This document shows positions 30,778 through 41,422 of a stretch of 64,000 nucleotides of DNA, piece by piece. The first letter of the stretch is position 1. Each line of letters begins with the position of its first letter. Location of the stretch: assembly GCA_963704075.1 (NCBI GenBank), contig CAVPGV010000007.1:1-64000 (forward strand), given 5' to 3'. The stretch is from JADKAV01 sp963704075. Lineage in GTDB: Bacteria > Actinomycetota > Actinomycetes > S36-B12 > UBA10799. The notes beneath the pieces were generated by a model. That model was not told where the DNA came from and did no database searches. It saw nothing but the letters and a program-made list of their open reading frames with translations. The translations under genes were made by a program, and so were the position numbers.

Positions 30778-31844
30778 CACTGCCTCACTCTCGGGTCGAT
30801 CACGGCGTAGAGCAGGTCGGCCACGAGGTTCGCCAGCACGACGCCGATCGAGAAGAGCAGGAAGATGGCCTGCAGCAGTGCCACGTCCGGGCCGCGCAGG
30901 GCTTCGTAGGACAGCAGCCCCAGGCCCGGCCAGGAGAACACCGTCTCCACCGTGATCGCACCGGACACGGTGAATCCGAGGTTCAGGAAGATGAGGGTGA
31001 TGGTGGGCAGCAGGGCGTTGGGAACGGCGTGCCGGCGGCGTACGAACTTGTCCGACAGCCCCTTGGCCCGGGCGGTGGTGAGGTAGTCCTCATCCATCTC
31101 GTCCACCAGCGACGAACGCATCACCAACGCGTACTCCGCGAGGTAGACCATCGTCAGCGTCGCGACGGGCAGCACCATGTGCCATGCCACGTCGAGCCAG
31201 CCGGCCAAGGACGACGTGTCCACCCCCGGCGAGGAGATACCCCCGATCGGGAAGATGCCGGGCAGACCGAAGACCCCGACCCCGAAGACGATCAGCAGGA
31301 TCATGCCGAGCCAGAACTCGGGCATGGAATACAGAGTGAGCGTGACCCCGGTCGACACCTTGTCGAAGGATTTCCCCCGCTGCCACCCGGCCTTGATCCC
31401 GATCCAGACGCCGATGATCGACGCCAGCACGATCGCCGTTCCCACCAGCAGCAGAGTGGGCCAGATGCGCTCGGTGACCAGCTCCCACACCGGCCGGTTG
31501 AACTGCGCCGAATCGATCGTGCTGGCGAAGGGGTTCCGCAGGTAGGTCAGGAACTGCTCGAAGGCCGGCCGGTTCAACTCGGCCCGCAGTTCGGCCAGTT
31601 GCTCGGGCGGTACGTTGCGTCCCCGCGTGTACATCCCGATCGGATCGCCCGGCAGCAGGCGGAAGAGGAAGAAGTTGACCACCAGGACGAAGAACAGGGT
31701 GCCCAGGGCCGCGCCCGTCTTGCGCAAGGCGAAGCGCGCCCCGGGGGACAGGCCCTTGTTCCCCTTCTGTTTGCGGGACAGCGGTGGCGGGCCGGGGACG
31801 GGGTCGGGACCGCCGCTCCCGGCAACGTCCTGGATCAGCGACAC
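30777..31844 (-). CDS. Peptide ABC transporter permease (DppB type)
   Basis: 355 residues. N-terminal cytosolic tail, helix LGTLFFVLVVNFFLFRLLPG with the DPI motif that opens the periplasmic loop in DppB proteins, and the EAA loop DYLTTARAKGLSDKFVRRRH. Partner of the DppC-type gene, whose start overlaps its stop (TGATG). It begins 7 bp after the binding-protein gene, so all five genes form one operon. Confidence 0.93.
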   Translation of the reverse strand: MSLIQDVAGSGGPDPVPGPPPLSRKQKGNKGLSPGARFALRKTGAALGTLFFVLVVNFFLFRLLPGDPIGMYTRGRNVPPEQLAELRAELNRPAFEQFLTYLRNPFASTIDSAQFNRPVWELVTERIWPTLLLVGTAIVLASIIGVWIGIKAGWQRGKSFDKVSTGVTLTLYSMPEFWLGMILLIVFGVGVFGLPGIFPIGGISSPGVDTSSLAGWLDVAWHMVLPVATLTMVYLAEYALVMRSSLVDEMDEDYLTTARAKGLSDKFVRRRHAVPNALLPTITLIFLNLGFTVSGAITVETVFSWPGLGLLSYEALRGPDVALLQAIFLLFSIGVVLANLVADLLYAVIDPRVRQ

Positions 31845-31851
31845 GGGTCCG

Positions 31852-33720
31852 CTACTCCACGTCGTCGTCGGACGTTCGGCGACGTCCGATCAAGACGCCA
31901 CCGAGCACCAGGGCCACAGCGGCCAACACGCCGACCACGATGAGCGCCGGATTGACGCCACCGCCCGACGAGGTGGAGTCGCCGCTGTCCGCGCACACCG
32001 GCTCGAGGCTCTGGTACGACCAGGTGCCGTACTGGAACAGCAGCACGCCGTCCGGCTCCGGCTGCGGGGTGAAGTTGGTCCAGCGGTCCGAGCGGTACGC
32101 GGTCGGGTTGTCGTAGTACACCGTCACGACGTAGGCGTTGCTGTCGTAGAGCATTTGCTGCATCGCCTTGACGATCTCGGCGCGCTTGCCCTGGTCGGTC
32201 TCCAGTTTCTGGTCCTGGTAGAGCTTGTCGTACTCGTCGTCGCAGTAGAAGGAGTCGGACAGGCCGGCGAAGATGGTCCCGTCGTCGTCGGTGGACCGCT
32301 GGTCGCAGGTGAAGGTCGAGAGCTGGTAGTCCGGGTCCGGTTCGACGACCCAGCCCCACTCGAACATGTCGAAGTCGCCGTTGCCGACCTTCTCATACAG
32401 GGTGTCCTCGCTGACGATCCTCACGTTGACGTCGATGCCGATCTGGGCCAGCCAGTCCTTGACGTACTCGACCACCTTCTGCGACTCGCTGGACTCCTGA
32501 CGGCCCATGAAGGCGCAGCGACATCCGCTCGCCCTCGGCGCGAGACCCGCACCCCGTCGTCGCCCATCGTGTACCCGGCTGCGTCCAGGGTGGCGTTGGC
32601 CGCGTCCAGGTCGAATGCCACCTGATTCTCCGGTTCGAGATGCAGGTTCGTGTAGAGCGGCGGAATGACCGTGGTGCCGGGGCTCGCGAATCCGCCGTAC
32701 ACCTTGTCGGCCAGTACCTGCCGGTCAGTCGCTTGGGCGATCGCCAGGCGCACCTGCGGGTCGAGCACCAGCTTGCTGCCGTCCCCGATCGGTGTGCCGT
32801 CGGTCAGGGCCGCGCCCATGTTGAACGCGATCTGGTTGAACCCGGAGTACACGCTGGGGACCGTGGTGATGCCCTCGGTGTTGGCCAGCGAGTTGAAGAC
32901 GTTCGCGGACAGGTCGTTGGCGTAGTCGACCTCGCCCTTGCGCAGCGCCTCGGCGATCGCGTCGGTGTTCTTGTAGACGCGGAAGACGACCTCGTCCGCC
33001 GCGGGCTTCCCGCCGTAGAAGGCCGGATTCGCCGCGAACCGCAGGTACTCGCCCTTGCGCCGCTCGACCAGAACGTACGGGCCGCCGCCGACGACAGGCT
33101 CGCCGTTCTCCGGCTCGTTCTTGTAGGACTTGACCTTCTTGGCGTCGATGTCCTTCCAGATGTGCTCCGGGAGGATGTAGACCGCCAACTGGTACATGAT
33201 CGGCGAGGGCTTCTTGACGTACAGGATCAGCGTCGTGTCGTCCTGCGCCTCGGCCCTGGTGATCGTGGACGTGTAGCCGCCGTAGTTGGTCTGCTCGATG
33301 TCGCCGTTGATGACACGGTTGAAGGTGTACGCAGCGTCGCGGGCGGTCAGCGGCTTCACCGTCGCTCCACGTGAGGCCCGGCCTGATCTTGTAGGTCCAG
33401 TACGTCTGGTCCTCGGACTCCTCCCAGGACTCCGCCAGGCCGGGGACGGTGGAGAAGTCCGCCGCCGAGTAGTCGGTGAGGGTGGGATACATCATCTGGT
33501 ACACCTCGAAGGAGGCTGCCGCGATGCCCGTGAACGGGTTCGTCGAGTCGACGTCCTGGGTGATGCCGACCGTGAACACGGTCTTCTCCCCGGTGCTGTC
33601 CGCGGCCGGCGACGGGCTACCCGACTCGTCCGCGCTTGCCGGCATCAGCGGCAACGCGACCACTGCCGCGATCACACCGGCGAGCGCCGCCCGCACATGC
33701 CATCGTCTGCCTACCCTCAT
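31852..33720 (-). CDS. Extracellular solute-binding protein family 5, C-terminally membrane anchored, frameshifted
   Basis: About 620 residues if repaired. Sec signal peptide (RAALAGVIAAVVALPLMPASA) without a lipobox cysteine. SBP_bac_5 landmarks: GITQDVDSTNPFTGIAAASF, VPGLAESWEES, AAYTFNRVI, VYILPEHIWKDI, VVGGGPYVLVER, DYANDLSANVFNSL, then WLAQIGIDVNVRIVSEDTL. A final helix NPALIVVGVLAAVALVLGGV plus RRR suggests anchoring by the C-terminus instead of a lipid. Breaks at about 33360 and in 32510-32560. ATG 33720 has GGAGG before it. It captures peptides or similar substrates for the permease. Confidence 0.83.
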
Positions 33721-33761
33721 GTGTTTCCTCCCTGTGCGGTCGCGAGTGCTACCGTCCGGCC

Positions 33762-35852
33762 ATGCCATCTGTGCCCCAGCCCAAAGTAAACCCCACGACG
33801 GTGCCCTGGGGGGCCGGAAATCGACAAGACGACTTCGGTTGGCTGGCAGGTGACGGCCCCGAGGTTCTGCGGGCGCTGAATGACGAGCGCGCCTACTACG
33901 AGGCGAGGGTCCATCAGCTGGGTCCGCTACGCGATGAACTGGCCGCCGACATGCGCGGGCTGGTCCCCGACGCTGACGTGTCGGTCAGTTTCATGCGCCG
34001 AGACTACACATACTTGACCGAGTTTCGAGCCGCAGCCGATCTGCCCTGTCTGACCCGCCGTCCGCGGGGCGCTGACGGCCCGATCGAGCTCCTGGTCGAC
34101 CTCGACGCCGTTGCCGCGCAAGAGGGCTCCGCCTTCGCTGAATTCGGTCTGACCGAGCCGGGACCGGGCGACCGAATCCTGGCATGGTCGGTCGACCTGA
34201 CCGGTGCCGAGAAGTACTCGTTGCGTTTCCGTGACCTCGCGACCGGTCAGGACCTGACCGACGAGGTGCCAGGGACGTACTACACAGGTGCCTGGGACGC
34301 GACGGGCACCCGGTTTCTCTACGTCGTGCCCGACCACGCCATGCGGCCCTGGCAGGTGCGCGAGCACATCCTGGGAACCCCGCCCGATACGGACCGGTTG
34401 GTGCTGCAGGAGGACGACGAGTCCTTCGAGGTGACTGTGGGTGCCACGCGTTCGGGGGAGTGGATCGTCATCGAGTCCCGCAGCCGGGACACCAGCGAAT
34501 GCTGGCTGCTCCCGACCCTGGACACCGCCGCGGCCCCGCGCTCAGTCGCTGGACGTCGTCGGGGTACGGAGTACACCGTCGACCACGCCCCGTGGGATGG
34601 CGGCGACGAGCTGCTGATGGTCACCAACGACCAGGCCCCGGAGTTCCGGGTCCTGGCTGCCGAGACAGACACGCTAGGACCGTGGCGGGAGGTGGTGGCC
34701 CACGACGCGGACGTCCGGGTGGTGGCTGCCGACGCATTCGCCGGGCACGTGGTTCTGACCCTGCGTCGGGACGGCCTGCCGCTGTTACGGGTGGCCATGC
34801 GGGACTGGTCGACCTTCTACGACATCCCGCCCGCCGACGAGGCGTCCACGGTCTGTCTGGCGCGGGTCGACGAGTTCGATCCCGGTGCGGTCACGATCCG
34901 CGCCGAGAGCCGCACAGCGCCCGCGACCTGGTGGGACGTGGACCTCGAGTCCGGTGACCGGGTCGAGGTCCACGCTACGGCCGCCCCCGGCTTGGAACCG
35001 GAGCGCTACGCCGCCTCGCGGGTTTGGGTCACGGCACGCGACGGCGCTCGGGTGCCGGTGACCCTTTGGCGACGCAACGACGTCCCGCTCGACGGGACCG
35101 CGCCCTGTGTGTTGTACGGCTACGGTGCCTACGAGTACGTCTTCGAGCCGGAGTTCGACGCTGCTCTTCCGCCGCTGTTGGAGCGCGGTGTTGTGTTTGC
35201 CCATGCGCACGTGCGCGGCGGTGGCGAAATGGGCCGCGATTGGTGGGAGCAAGGCCGACTGCTGCACAAGCGCACCACGTTCGACGACTTCGTGGACGTT
35301 GCCGATGCGCTCGCCCACGACGGTGTGCTCGGACTGGTGGACGGACGCCGGATCGCCAGCCGGGGGTTGTCCGCCGGGGGTCTGCTGCAGGGTGCGGTGT
35401 ACTCACAGCGCCCGGGCCGCTGGCGGGCGGTGGTCGCCGAGGTCCCGTTCGTCGATGTCGTGACGGCGATGTCGGACCCCTCGATCCCGCTGACGGTGAA
35501 CGAGTGGGACGAATGGGGTGACCCGCGCGACCCGGAGTTCCTGACCTACCTGGCCGGGTACTCGCCCTACGACAATCTTCCGCCGGTGGATGGCCGACCA
35601 CCGCTGCTCGTGACCGGCGCTCTGCACGACCCCCGGGTTCTGGTGCGGGAGCCGGCGAAGTGGGTGATGGCGCTGCGGGCGAGCGATCCCGACCGGGGCG
35701 CGGGCACGGATCCGGACGATCCCACGTCGCCGGGCACGGTGCTGTTCCGGGTCGAGACGGCTGAGGGCTCCCACTCCGGACCGGCGGGCCGTTTCGGACA
35801 CCTGGACTACGAGGCCGAAGTGGCCGCGTGGATCCTCAGCGCGCTGTCCTGA
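33762..35852 (+). CDS. ptrB: Oligopeptidase B-type serine peptidase (S9A)
   Basis: 696 residues, normal for the family. N-terminal beta-propeller (residues about 80-410), C-terminal alpha/beta-hydrolase. Catalytic Ser in RGLSAGGLLQGA (usually GGSAGG), Asp in GALHDPRVLVREPAKW, His in EGSHSGPAGRFGHLDYE. Cleaves short peptides after basic residues in characterised members. ATG 33762 chosen by homology (MPSVPQPKVNP). It is divergent from the peptide ABC operon, with 41 bp between starts, so uptake and hydrolysis may share control. Intact. Confidence 0.9.
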   Translation: MPSVPQPKVNPTTVPWGAGNRQDDFGWLAGDGPEVLRALNDERAYYEARVHQLGPLRDELAADMRGLVPDADVSVSFMRRDYTYLTEFRAAADLPCLTRRPRGADGPIELLVDLDAVAAQEGSAFAEFGLTEPGPGDRILAWSVDLTGAEKYSLRFRDLATGQDLTDEVPGTYYTGAWDATGTRFLYVVPDHAMRPWQVREHILGTPPDTDRLVLQEDDESFEVTVGATRSGEWIVIESRSRDTSECWLLPTLDTAAAPRSVAGRRRGTEYTVDHAPWDGGDELLMVTNDQAPEFRVLAAETDTLGPWREVVAHDADVRVVAADAFAGHVVLTLRRDGLPLLRVAMRDWSTFYDIPPADEASTVCLARVDEFDPGAVTIRAESRTAPATWWDVDLESGDRVEVHATAAPGLEPERYAASRVWVTARDGARVPVTLWRRNDVPLDGTAPCVLYGYGAYEYVFEPEFDAALPPLLERGVVFAHAHVRGGGEMGRDWWEQGRLLHKRTTFDDFVDVADALAHDGVLGLVDGRRIASRGLSAGGLLQGAVYSQRPGRWRAVVAEVPFVDVVTAMSDPSIPLTVNEWDEWGDPRDPEFLTYLAGYSPYDNLPPVDGRPPLLVTGALHDPRVLVREPAKWVMALRASDPDRGAGTDPDDPTSPGTVLFRVETAEGSHSGPAGRFGHLDYEAEVAAWILSALS

Positions 35853-36740
35853 CGGCTCGTGCCGCCCGTGGGGCAGTGCCTCGCCGCCCGGCCTTGAGGG
35901 CGGTGTTGTTGGGGTGCGTCTGGCGCGAGGGCGGTGTTGTTGGGGGGTTTCGAGGCCGAGAATGCCCAACAACGTCGCCCTGCCGGCGGGGTCGCCCTCG
36001 ACGAGACACGTCGCCCCGCAGGAGCTCGCCCTCCCCACTGCTCCGGCACCAGGACGATGCGGGCGCCGTTCTCGACGGAAGGGTCAGCCATGACATCGAC
36101 CACCGCGGCTCCGACGACGCTGGTGTCGGTGAACGTCCGGAACGCCTTGTCGGGGTTGCGCGCCCGGATGTCGTCGTCGACCAGCGCGTTGACCACGAGG
36201 ATCACGGCGCGCGCCGGCGGTGTCGCGGAAACTGACGCCGAGCGCTTTCGTCCACGTTTCGGTCGCCGCCTTGATACTGGCGTAGGCGGCGTTGCCCGCC
36301 GAGGGCGACTGGGCCTGGACGCTCGAGAGGATGAAGAACCGGCCCGCTGAAGAGTCGATCAGCGCATCTCGGAAGACCACGCTCGTGACTCGCAGCGTGC
36401 CGAAGATCCCCGGTTCGAGGGCCGCGAACTGCTCGGCTGCCTTGCGGTCCACGGTCTTCGAACCCTGCCAGCCGCCGACGAGGTGCACGACAGCGTCGAT
36501 CCGGCCGTGTCGATGGAGCAGATCGTCGCGGAACGCCTCCACTGAGTCGAAGTCGAGCAGGTTCACGGTCCTGGCCTCGGCCGTCCCGCCTGCCGCGACC
36601 ACGGCCTGTGCGGCAGTCTCGGCGAGGGTTTCATCCCGGTCGACCAGGACCACGTGAGCCCGACCGGCCAGAGCCAATGAGACACCGCGACCGCCCATGC
36701 CCGCCCCGAGCACAACTGCCACGGGTGTCGATGTGCTCAT
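35807..36740 (-). CDS. Short-chain dehydrogenase/reductase, frameshifted
   Basis: SDR with nucleotide motif VVLGAGMGGRGVSLAL, HLVGGWQGS in the place of NNAG, catalytic YASIKAA (Tyr-x-x-x-Lys). The frame breaks at about 36212-36222; the C-terminal part (AVILVVNALVDDDIR to RIVLVPEQWGG) continues in another frame. That frame has no stop until 35807 because it runs through the palindromic element, so the natural end is probably lost or near 36000. Follows the DUF6421 gene with a 4-bp overlap; this pairing is seen in other actinobacteria. Substrate unknown. Confidence 0.7.
35898..35980. repeat. GGGCGGTGTTG palindromic intergenic element, copy 2
   Basis: Left arm present twice in tandem (GGGCGGTGTTGTTGGG at 35898 and 35929), right arm CCCAACAACGTCGCCC at 35965-35980, loop with TTTCGAGGCCGAGAAT. 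The loop and arms match copy 1 at 24454-24505. It lies between the convergent ptrB and SDR genes and may act as a terminator for both. Confidence 0.7.
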
Positions 36741-38828
36741 CCGCTGACTCCGGTGATCCCGCGCGTCGACTCTATGACGGGCGCCAACTTCTTGCGCAGC
36801 GCCTCGTAGAAGACGTTCAGCGGGAACTCGTCGGGCAGGACCTCATCGACCGCGAGGCGGGGTTCGGTGGGCAGGGCCTGCGCCCCCTGCGCCCAGACCG
36901 ATGCCGGATTCGGCGGGACCAATCCGCTGACGAAGGTGTGCGCCGCCAGCCAGTGCCCCATCCGGGAACGATCGATGCCCTCGTTGTAGAGGGTCTCGAC
37001 CTCGCCGCACAACTCGCTGACCGAGTCGTAAACACGGGGCCAGTCCAGGCTCAAGGTGTTGTCCCGCCAGCGCAGCACCCCGTTGCGGTGCAGCCAGGCG
37101 AACAGGATCTGGCCGCCGAGTCCGTCGTAGTTGCGGTTCCGTTCGCCGGTCGTCGGGAAGCGGAAGAGCCGGTCGAACAGGATCGCGATGCGCACGTGCC
37201 GCGCGAGTGTCGCCCCTTGCGCCTCCAAGGCGGGGGTCTCCCGGAATGTGGTGAGGTCGCAGCGCAACTCCTCGAGCCCGTACATCCAGTACGGCATCCG
37301 TTGCTTGATCATGAACGGGTCGAACGGCAGGTCCCCGTGGCTGTGCGTGCGGTCGTGGACGAGGTCCCACAGGATGAACGTCTCCTGCGCCAGTCGCTGG
37401 TCGGCCAGCAGCCGCTCCGCGTCTGGCGGCAGCGACAGCTGCAGCACGTCGGCCGAGGCCGCCGAGACCCGGCGGAAGCGGGCGGCCTCACGGTCGCAGA
37501 AGATGCCGCCCCAGGTGAAGCGGGCGGTCTCGCGGGTCGCCACCGTCTCGGGGAACAGCACTGCCGAGTGGGTGTCGTACCCCTTCGTGAAGCCCACGAA
37601 CTCGATGGGGACGAACGCCGGGTTGTCGTAGTCGCCGGCCTCCAGTCGCGCGATCCAGTCGGGCCACACGGTCCGGGTGACAACGGCTTCAACGTTGCGG
37701 TTGGGGTTGCCGTTCTGGGTGTACATCGGGAACACCGCAGGTGCTCGACGCCGTCGCGACGCTCCTGCTCGGGGTGGAACAGCAGCAGCGAGTCGAGGAA
37801 GTCCGGCACGCCCAGGCCCGCGTCGCGCCAGGCCAGCAAAGTCGGTGACGGTTGCCTGGAGGTGCGCCTGCTGGTGCGGGAATCGAGGGCTCAGTGCGGT
37901 GACGGCCTCTGCGATGTCGGCCACCAACTCGGCCGCACGCGCTCGGTGTTCCTCACCGACCGATCCGTCCTTGGCCTGCAGACGGGCGCAGTTCCTCGAT
38001 CGCGGCGACCAGGGCGTCCCACGCCGGGTCCTGCAAGGCGCCGGATGCATCGGCCACCGAAGACGCGGAGCCGGCGCGTCCAGTCCCGGCCCACGTGACG
38101 AGGTTGAGCCACAGCCTGCGGTGTTCCAGATCTGCGATGGAGTCGTCGCCGAAGAGATCCGAGTCGGCGGCGACGACGACCCGGCCGGCCCCGGCGGGGA
38201 CAGCGGCGATGAGCGGCGCACTCGGCGACGGTGGCGTCCGAGGAGGTCACGAGCACCGGGAACGCCTCGGGTGATGTCAGCCGCAGCACCCCGGCCCGGT
38301 AGAAGCAGGCTCCGGAGACCTCGGCGAGCAGATCGTGCTCGGTCTTCGGCCCGTGCTGGCCCAGCACCCAGGTGCTGACGTCCTTGAACCGATGCACCGG
38401 ATCCTGGACGGTGGTCGACACCACGTCGATCCCGAATCGTCCTGCGAGGTCGCCGAGGACGTTGCCGTACTTCTTCTGCTCGGTCTCCGCAAGCACGATC
38501 AGTCCGCCGCCGGCGGCGACGAAGTCCTTCGATCGCAGCCAGTTCGTCGGGAGAGTGCAGCCGGTGATCCGACACCGGTGGTGGTCTCCCATTCCTCATC
38601 GGAGCAGTGCGGGATCACCAGCACGTCCACGTCGGCCAACACCTCGGGGGTCAGCAGCGCCGTCCTCGTGGGCGCGCACCTCGTAGCCTGCGGTTCGCAG
38701 GGTTTCGGCGGCGACCACGTAGCCCGCGTCGGCGGGGCTTGCCGGTTCATCCGCGCGGCGATTTCAGGGCGGGTCGACCAGGCCTGCCGGTGAGCTTCAT
38801 CAACAAGTACGACACCCAGGTTGCGCAT
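36737..38828 (-). pseudogene. DUF6421 family protein with an amidotransferase-like N-terminal domain, multiply frameshifted
   Basis: About 690 residues if repaired. The C-terminal 400 residues, from FPMYTQNGNPNRNVEAVV through IEFVGFTKGYDTHSAVLFPE and LVHDRTHSHGDLPFDPFM to the end, are intact and match DUF6421. The N-terminal part reads MRNLGVVLVDEAHRQAWSTR, VLADVDVLVIPHCSDEEWET, FVAAGGGLIVLAETEQKKYG, a DUF4350/glutamine-amidotransferase-like fold. At least six frame changes lie between about 37740 and 38760. Function unknown; the intact domain is soluble with conserved His and Asp residues. The downstream SDR overlaps by 4 bp. Confidence 0.7.
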
Positions 38829-39101
38829 GCTATAGTGTCTCACCGTTTCGGGGGGAATTTGAGGGCAATTGGTGCGGATCGTCCTCGCCTCCGCGTGGCA
38901 GTCGACTCGACGAACCGGCATCGGCTTGCGAAGTAGCCCGTTGGTTGCGAAGTGACTCGTAGGTTGCGGATCATTTGTCAACCAACAGGCCATGTCGCAG
39001 TGGAGGTAGTCGCCACGGCATTTCCGCAGGACCAATCCAGCCAGACCGGGTGAGCGTCGTGCTTGTCCGAACGGCAGCCGGTGTCGGGCTACAGTCGTCC
39101 A
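38829..39101. promoter_or_regulatory. Divergent intergenic region with a hairpin
   Basis: 273 bp between the divergent DUF6421 and enoyl-CoA hydratase genes. GTTGGTTG (38940-38947) and CAACCAAC (38979-38986) form an 8-bp stem, and TTGCGAAGT occurs twice (near 38926 and 38945). An operator for a repressor of one of the two operons is possible; no regulator gene is adjacent. Confidence 0.35.
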
Positions 39102-39864
39102 GTGAACGAGTGTGTCTCGTATTCGACCAAGGGTCCGATCGCCGTCGTGCACCTCGACCGGCCGCACCGTCTCAACGCAGTGGTGCCCGATCTGGTCGAC
39201 GGCATGCTGGCGGCTCTTCGAGCGGGCCCGTGCCGAAGAAGCCCGGGCCGTGGTCCTGGCCGGCCGCGGACGGGCGTTCTGCGCCGGGCACGATCTGAAG
39301 GAGCCCGCTCCCGCCGAGGACGAGGCCGCCGGCAGGCAACGGCTCCAGCGGATCCAGGACGTCACCCGCGCGATCCGGTCCTTCCCGGGCCCGGTGATCG
39401 CCGCCGTCCACGGTTACGCGCTCGGTGCGGGCGCCGAGTTCGCACTGGGGTGTGACCTCGTCGTGGCTGCGCAGGACGCCCGATTCGGTTTCCCCGAGGT
39501 GGGCGTCGGGCTGAGCGTGACGGGAGGAATCTCCGCGCTGCTCCCCCGGACCGTGGGCCCGGTCCGGGCGAAGGAACTTCTGTTCCTGGGCGAGCACTTG
39601 TCAGCCGAGGACGCGCACCGCCTGGGGCTGGTCAACCGGGTCGTCGCGGCCGGGTCGCACGAACAGGCCGCGCTCGATCTCGCGCAGCGGCTCGTCGCGC
39701 AGCCTCCGGCTGCCCTGGCGCTGGCCAAGTCACTGCTGGACCACGGGGTGGACTCCACTGAGGCACAGGCCCTCGACCGTGAGGTGGACGCTGCCATCGC
39801 GACCATGGCGACGGGGGAGGCGCAGTCCGCGGCGGAAGCCTTCCAGGAGGGATCCGGTGGGTGA
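39102..39864 (+). CDS. Enoyl-CoA hydratase/isomerase family protein (one frameshift)
   Basis: Crotonase-fold enzyme, about 254 residues. Starts at GTG 39102 (VNECVSYSTKGPIAVVHLDR); the frame changes at about 39218 (GMLAAL then FERARAEEARAVVLAG). CoA-binding/oxyanion segment AFCAGHDLKE and HGYALGAGAEFALGCD, with both catalytic Glu positions kept (GAGAEF and FGFPEV), so hydratase activity is plausible. First gene of a five-gene operon; its end overlaps the ligase start by 8 bp. Confidence 0.85.
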
Positions 39865-41422
39865 TCCGGTGGGCGCGCACACCAGAGATCTGGTTGCTGC
39901 CGTCGACCGTGCCGCCCACCTGTGGCCGGACAGGATGGCCTGGACGTTCGACCCCGGCGAGGCGCTGACGTTCGCGGACGTGGGCCGCCGATCGTCCGGC
40001 CTGGCTGCCGCGCTGGCCGATCGGGGAGTCACATCAGGTGACCGGGTCGCTGTGATGATGCACAATCAGGCCGAGTTCCCGCTGACGTGGCTGGCGCTCG
40101 CGCGGCTCGGCGCGGCGATGGTTCCTCTGAATCCGCACTACCGGGGAGAGGACGCCGGCCACATCCTCGAACACTCCCGCGCCGCAGCCGTGGTCACCTC
40201 GAACGACCTCGCCCCACACGTGCGCGAGGCCCTTGGCAGCGCCCATCTGGACGTTCCCCTCCTGCAGATCGAGCAACTGCCGGGTGCCGGGGTGCCGCTC
40301 GGGGAGGCGTCCTCACCGCCCGAGCGCCGTGTCGCCGCCGAGGAAACCGTCAACATTCAGTACACCTCCGGGACGACCGGACGTCCCAAGGGGTGCGTCC
40401 TGTCGCACCGGTACTGGATCGAGCTCGGTAGTGGCCTGGTGGACGGATTTCCGCACCTGGGTGGCGACGACACCCTGCTCACCGCGCAGGCCTTCTCGTA
40501 CATCGACCCGCAGTGGAACTTGGTGGCCGCGCTGTTGGCGGGGGCCCACTTGGTCGTCCTGGACGCCTTCCACCCGTCCACCTTCTGGGCGAAGGTTCGA
40601 GAGCACCGGGTGACCTACTTCTACTGTCTGGCCGCGATGCCCACCCTGCTGCTGAAGATGCACCCCGACCCGCTCGACCGTTCGCACCGGGTCCGGGTCG
40701 TGCAGTGCTCGGCGATTCCGCCCGCGCATCACGAGGAGCTCGAGCAGCGGTGGGGCGTGAAGTGGTACGAGGCGTTCGGCATGACCGAGACCGGCGCCGA
40801 CCTGCGGGTGACCGATGTGGACCACGACGAACTGGTGGGCAGTGGCTGCGTGGGCGCTGCTGCGCGTGCCCGGGAGGTTCGGATCGTCGACGCCCATGAC
40901 CTGCCGGTTCCCCGGGGCGAGGTCGGCGAGTTGGTGTTACGCGGACCGGGCCTCATGGACCGCTACGAGGCCGACCCGGAGGCGACGGCCGCAGCCTTCC
41001 GCGGCGGCTGGTTCCACACCGGCGACCTCGGGCGGATGGACGAGGCGGGCCGTGTGTATTTGGTGGGGCGGTTGAAGGATATGGTCCGGCGGGCCGGGGA
41101 GAACGTGTCGGCCCGGGAGGTCGAGGACGTCCTGCTCGCACATCCAGCCATCCGGCTCGCCGCCGTGGTCGCGGTCCCCGACGAGCTGCGCGGCGAAGAG
41201 GTGAAGGCGTTCGTGTCCCCCACGGGGGACAGTGGCCGGGATCAGGTCCTCGTGTCCGAACTCGCCGAGCATTGCGGGCAGCGGCTGGCCCGCTTCAAAG
41301 TGCCCCGCTACTGGGAGGTGTGCGACGACCTGCCGATCACGGCGTCGCACCGCGTGGCCAAGACCCGCCTGGCGTCGGTGCCCGGCCGGACGTGGGACCG
41401 AGTGGATGGGATGTGGCGATGA
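39857..41422 (+). CDS. AMP-forming acyl-CoA ligase
   Basis: 521 residues from GTG 39857, with AGGAGG at 39845-39850. Adenylation signature YTSGTTGRPKGCVLSH, A5 motif YEAFGMTETG, A7 GWFHTGDLGRMD, A8 hinge RRAGENVSAREVED, A10 Lys near VAKTRLASV. Activates a carboxylic acid to its CoA thioester. It resembles the crotonobetaine/cyclohexanecarboxylate ligase group, but the substrate cannot be fixed. Coupled by overlap to a hydratase before and a thioesterase after it. Confidence 0.92.
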   Translation: MGDPVGAHTRDLVAAVDRAAHLWPDRMAWTFDPGEALTFADVGRRSSGLAAALADRGVTSGDRVAVMMHNQAEFPLTWLALARLGAAMVPLNPHYRGEDAGHILEHSRAAAVVTSNDLAPHVREALGSAHLDVPLLQIEQLPGAGVPLGEASSPPERRVAAEETVNIQYTSGTTGRPKGCVLSHRYWIELGSGLVDGFPHLGGDDTLLTAQAFSYIDPQWNLVAALLAGAHLVVLDAFHPSTFWAKVREHRVTYFYCLAAMPTLLLKMHPDPLDRSHRVRVVQCSAIPPAHHEELEQRWGVKWYEAFGMTETGADLRVTDVDHDELVGSGCVGAAARAREVRIVDAHDLPVPRGEVGELVLRGPGLMDRYEADPEATAAAFRGGWFHTGDLGRMDEAGRVYLVGRLKDMVRRAGENVSAREVEDVLLAHPAIRLAAVVAVPDELRGEEVKAFVSPTGDSGRDQVLVSELAEHCGQRLARFKVPRYWEVCDDLPITASHRVAKTRLASVPGRTWDRVDGMWR

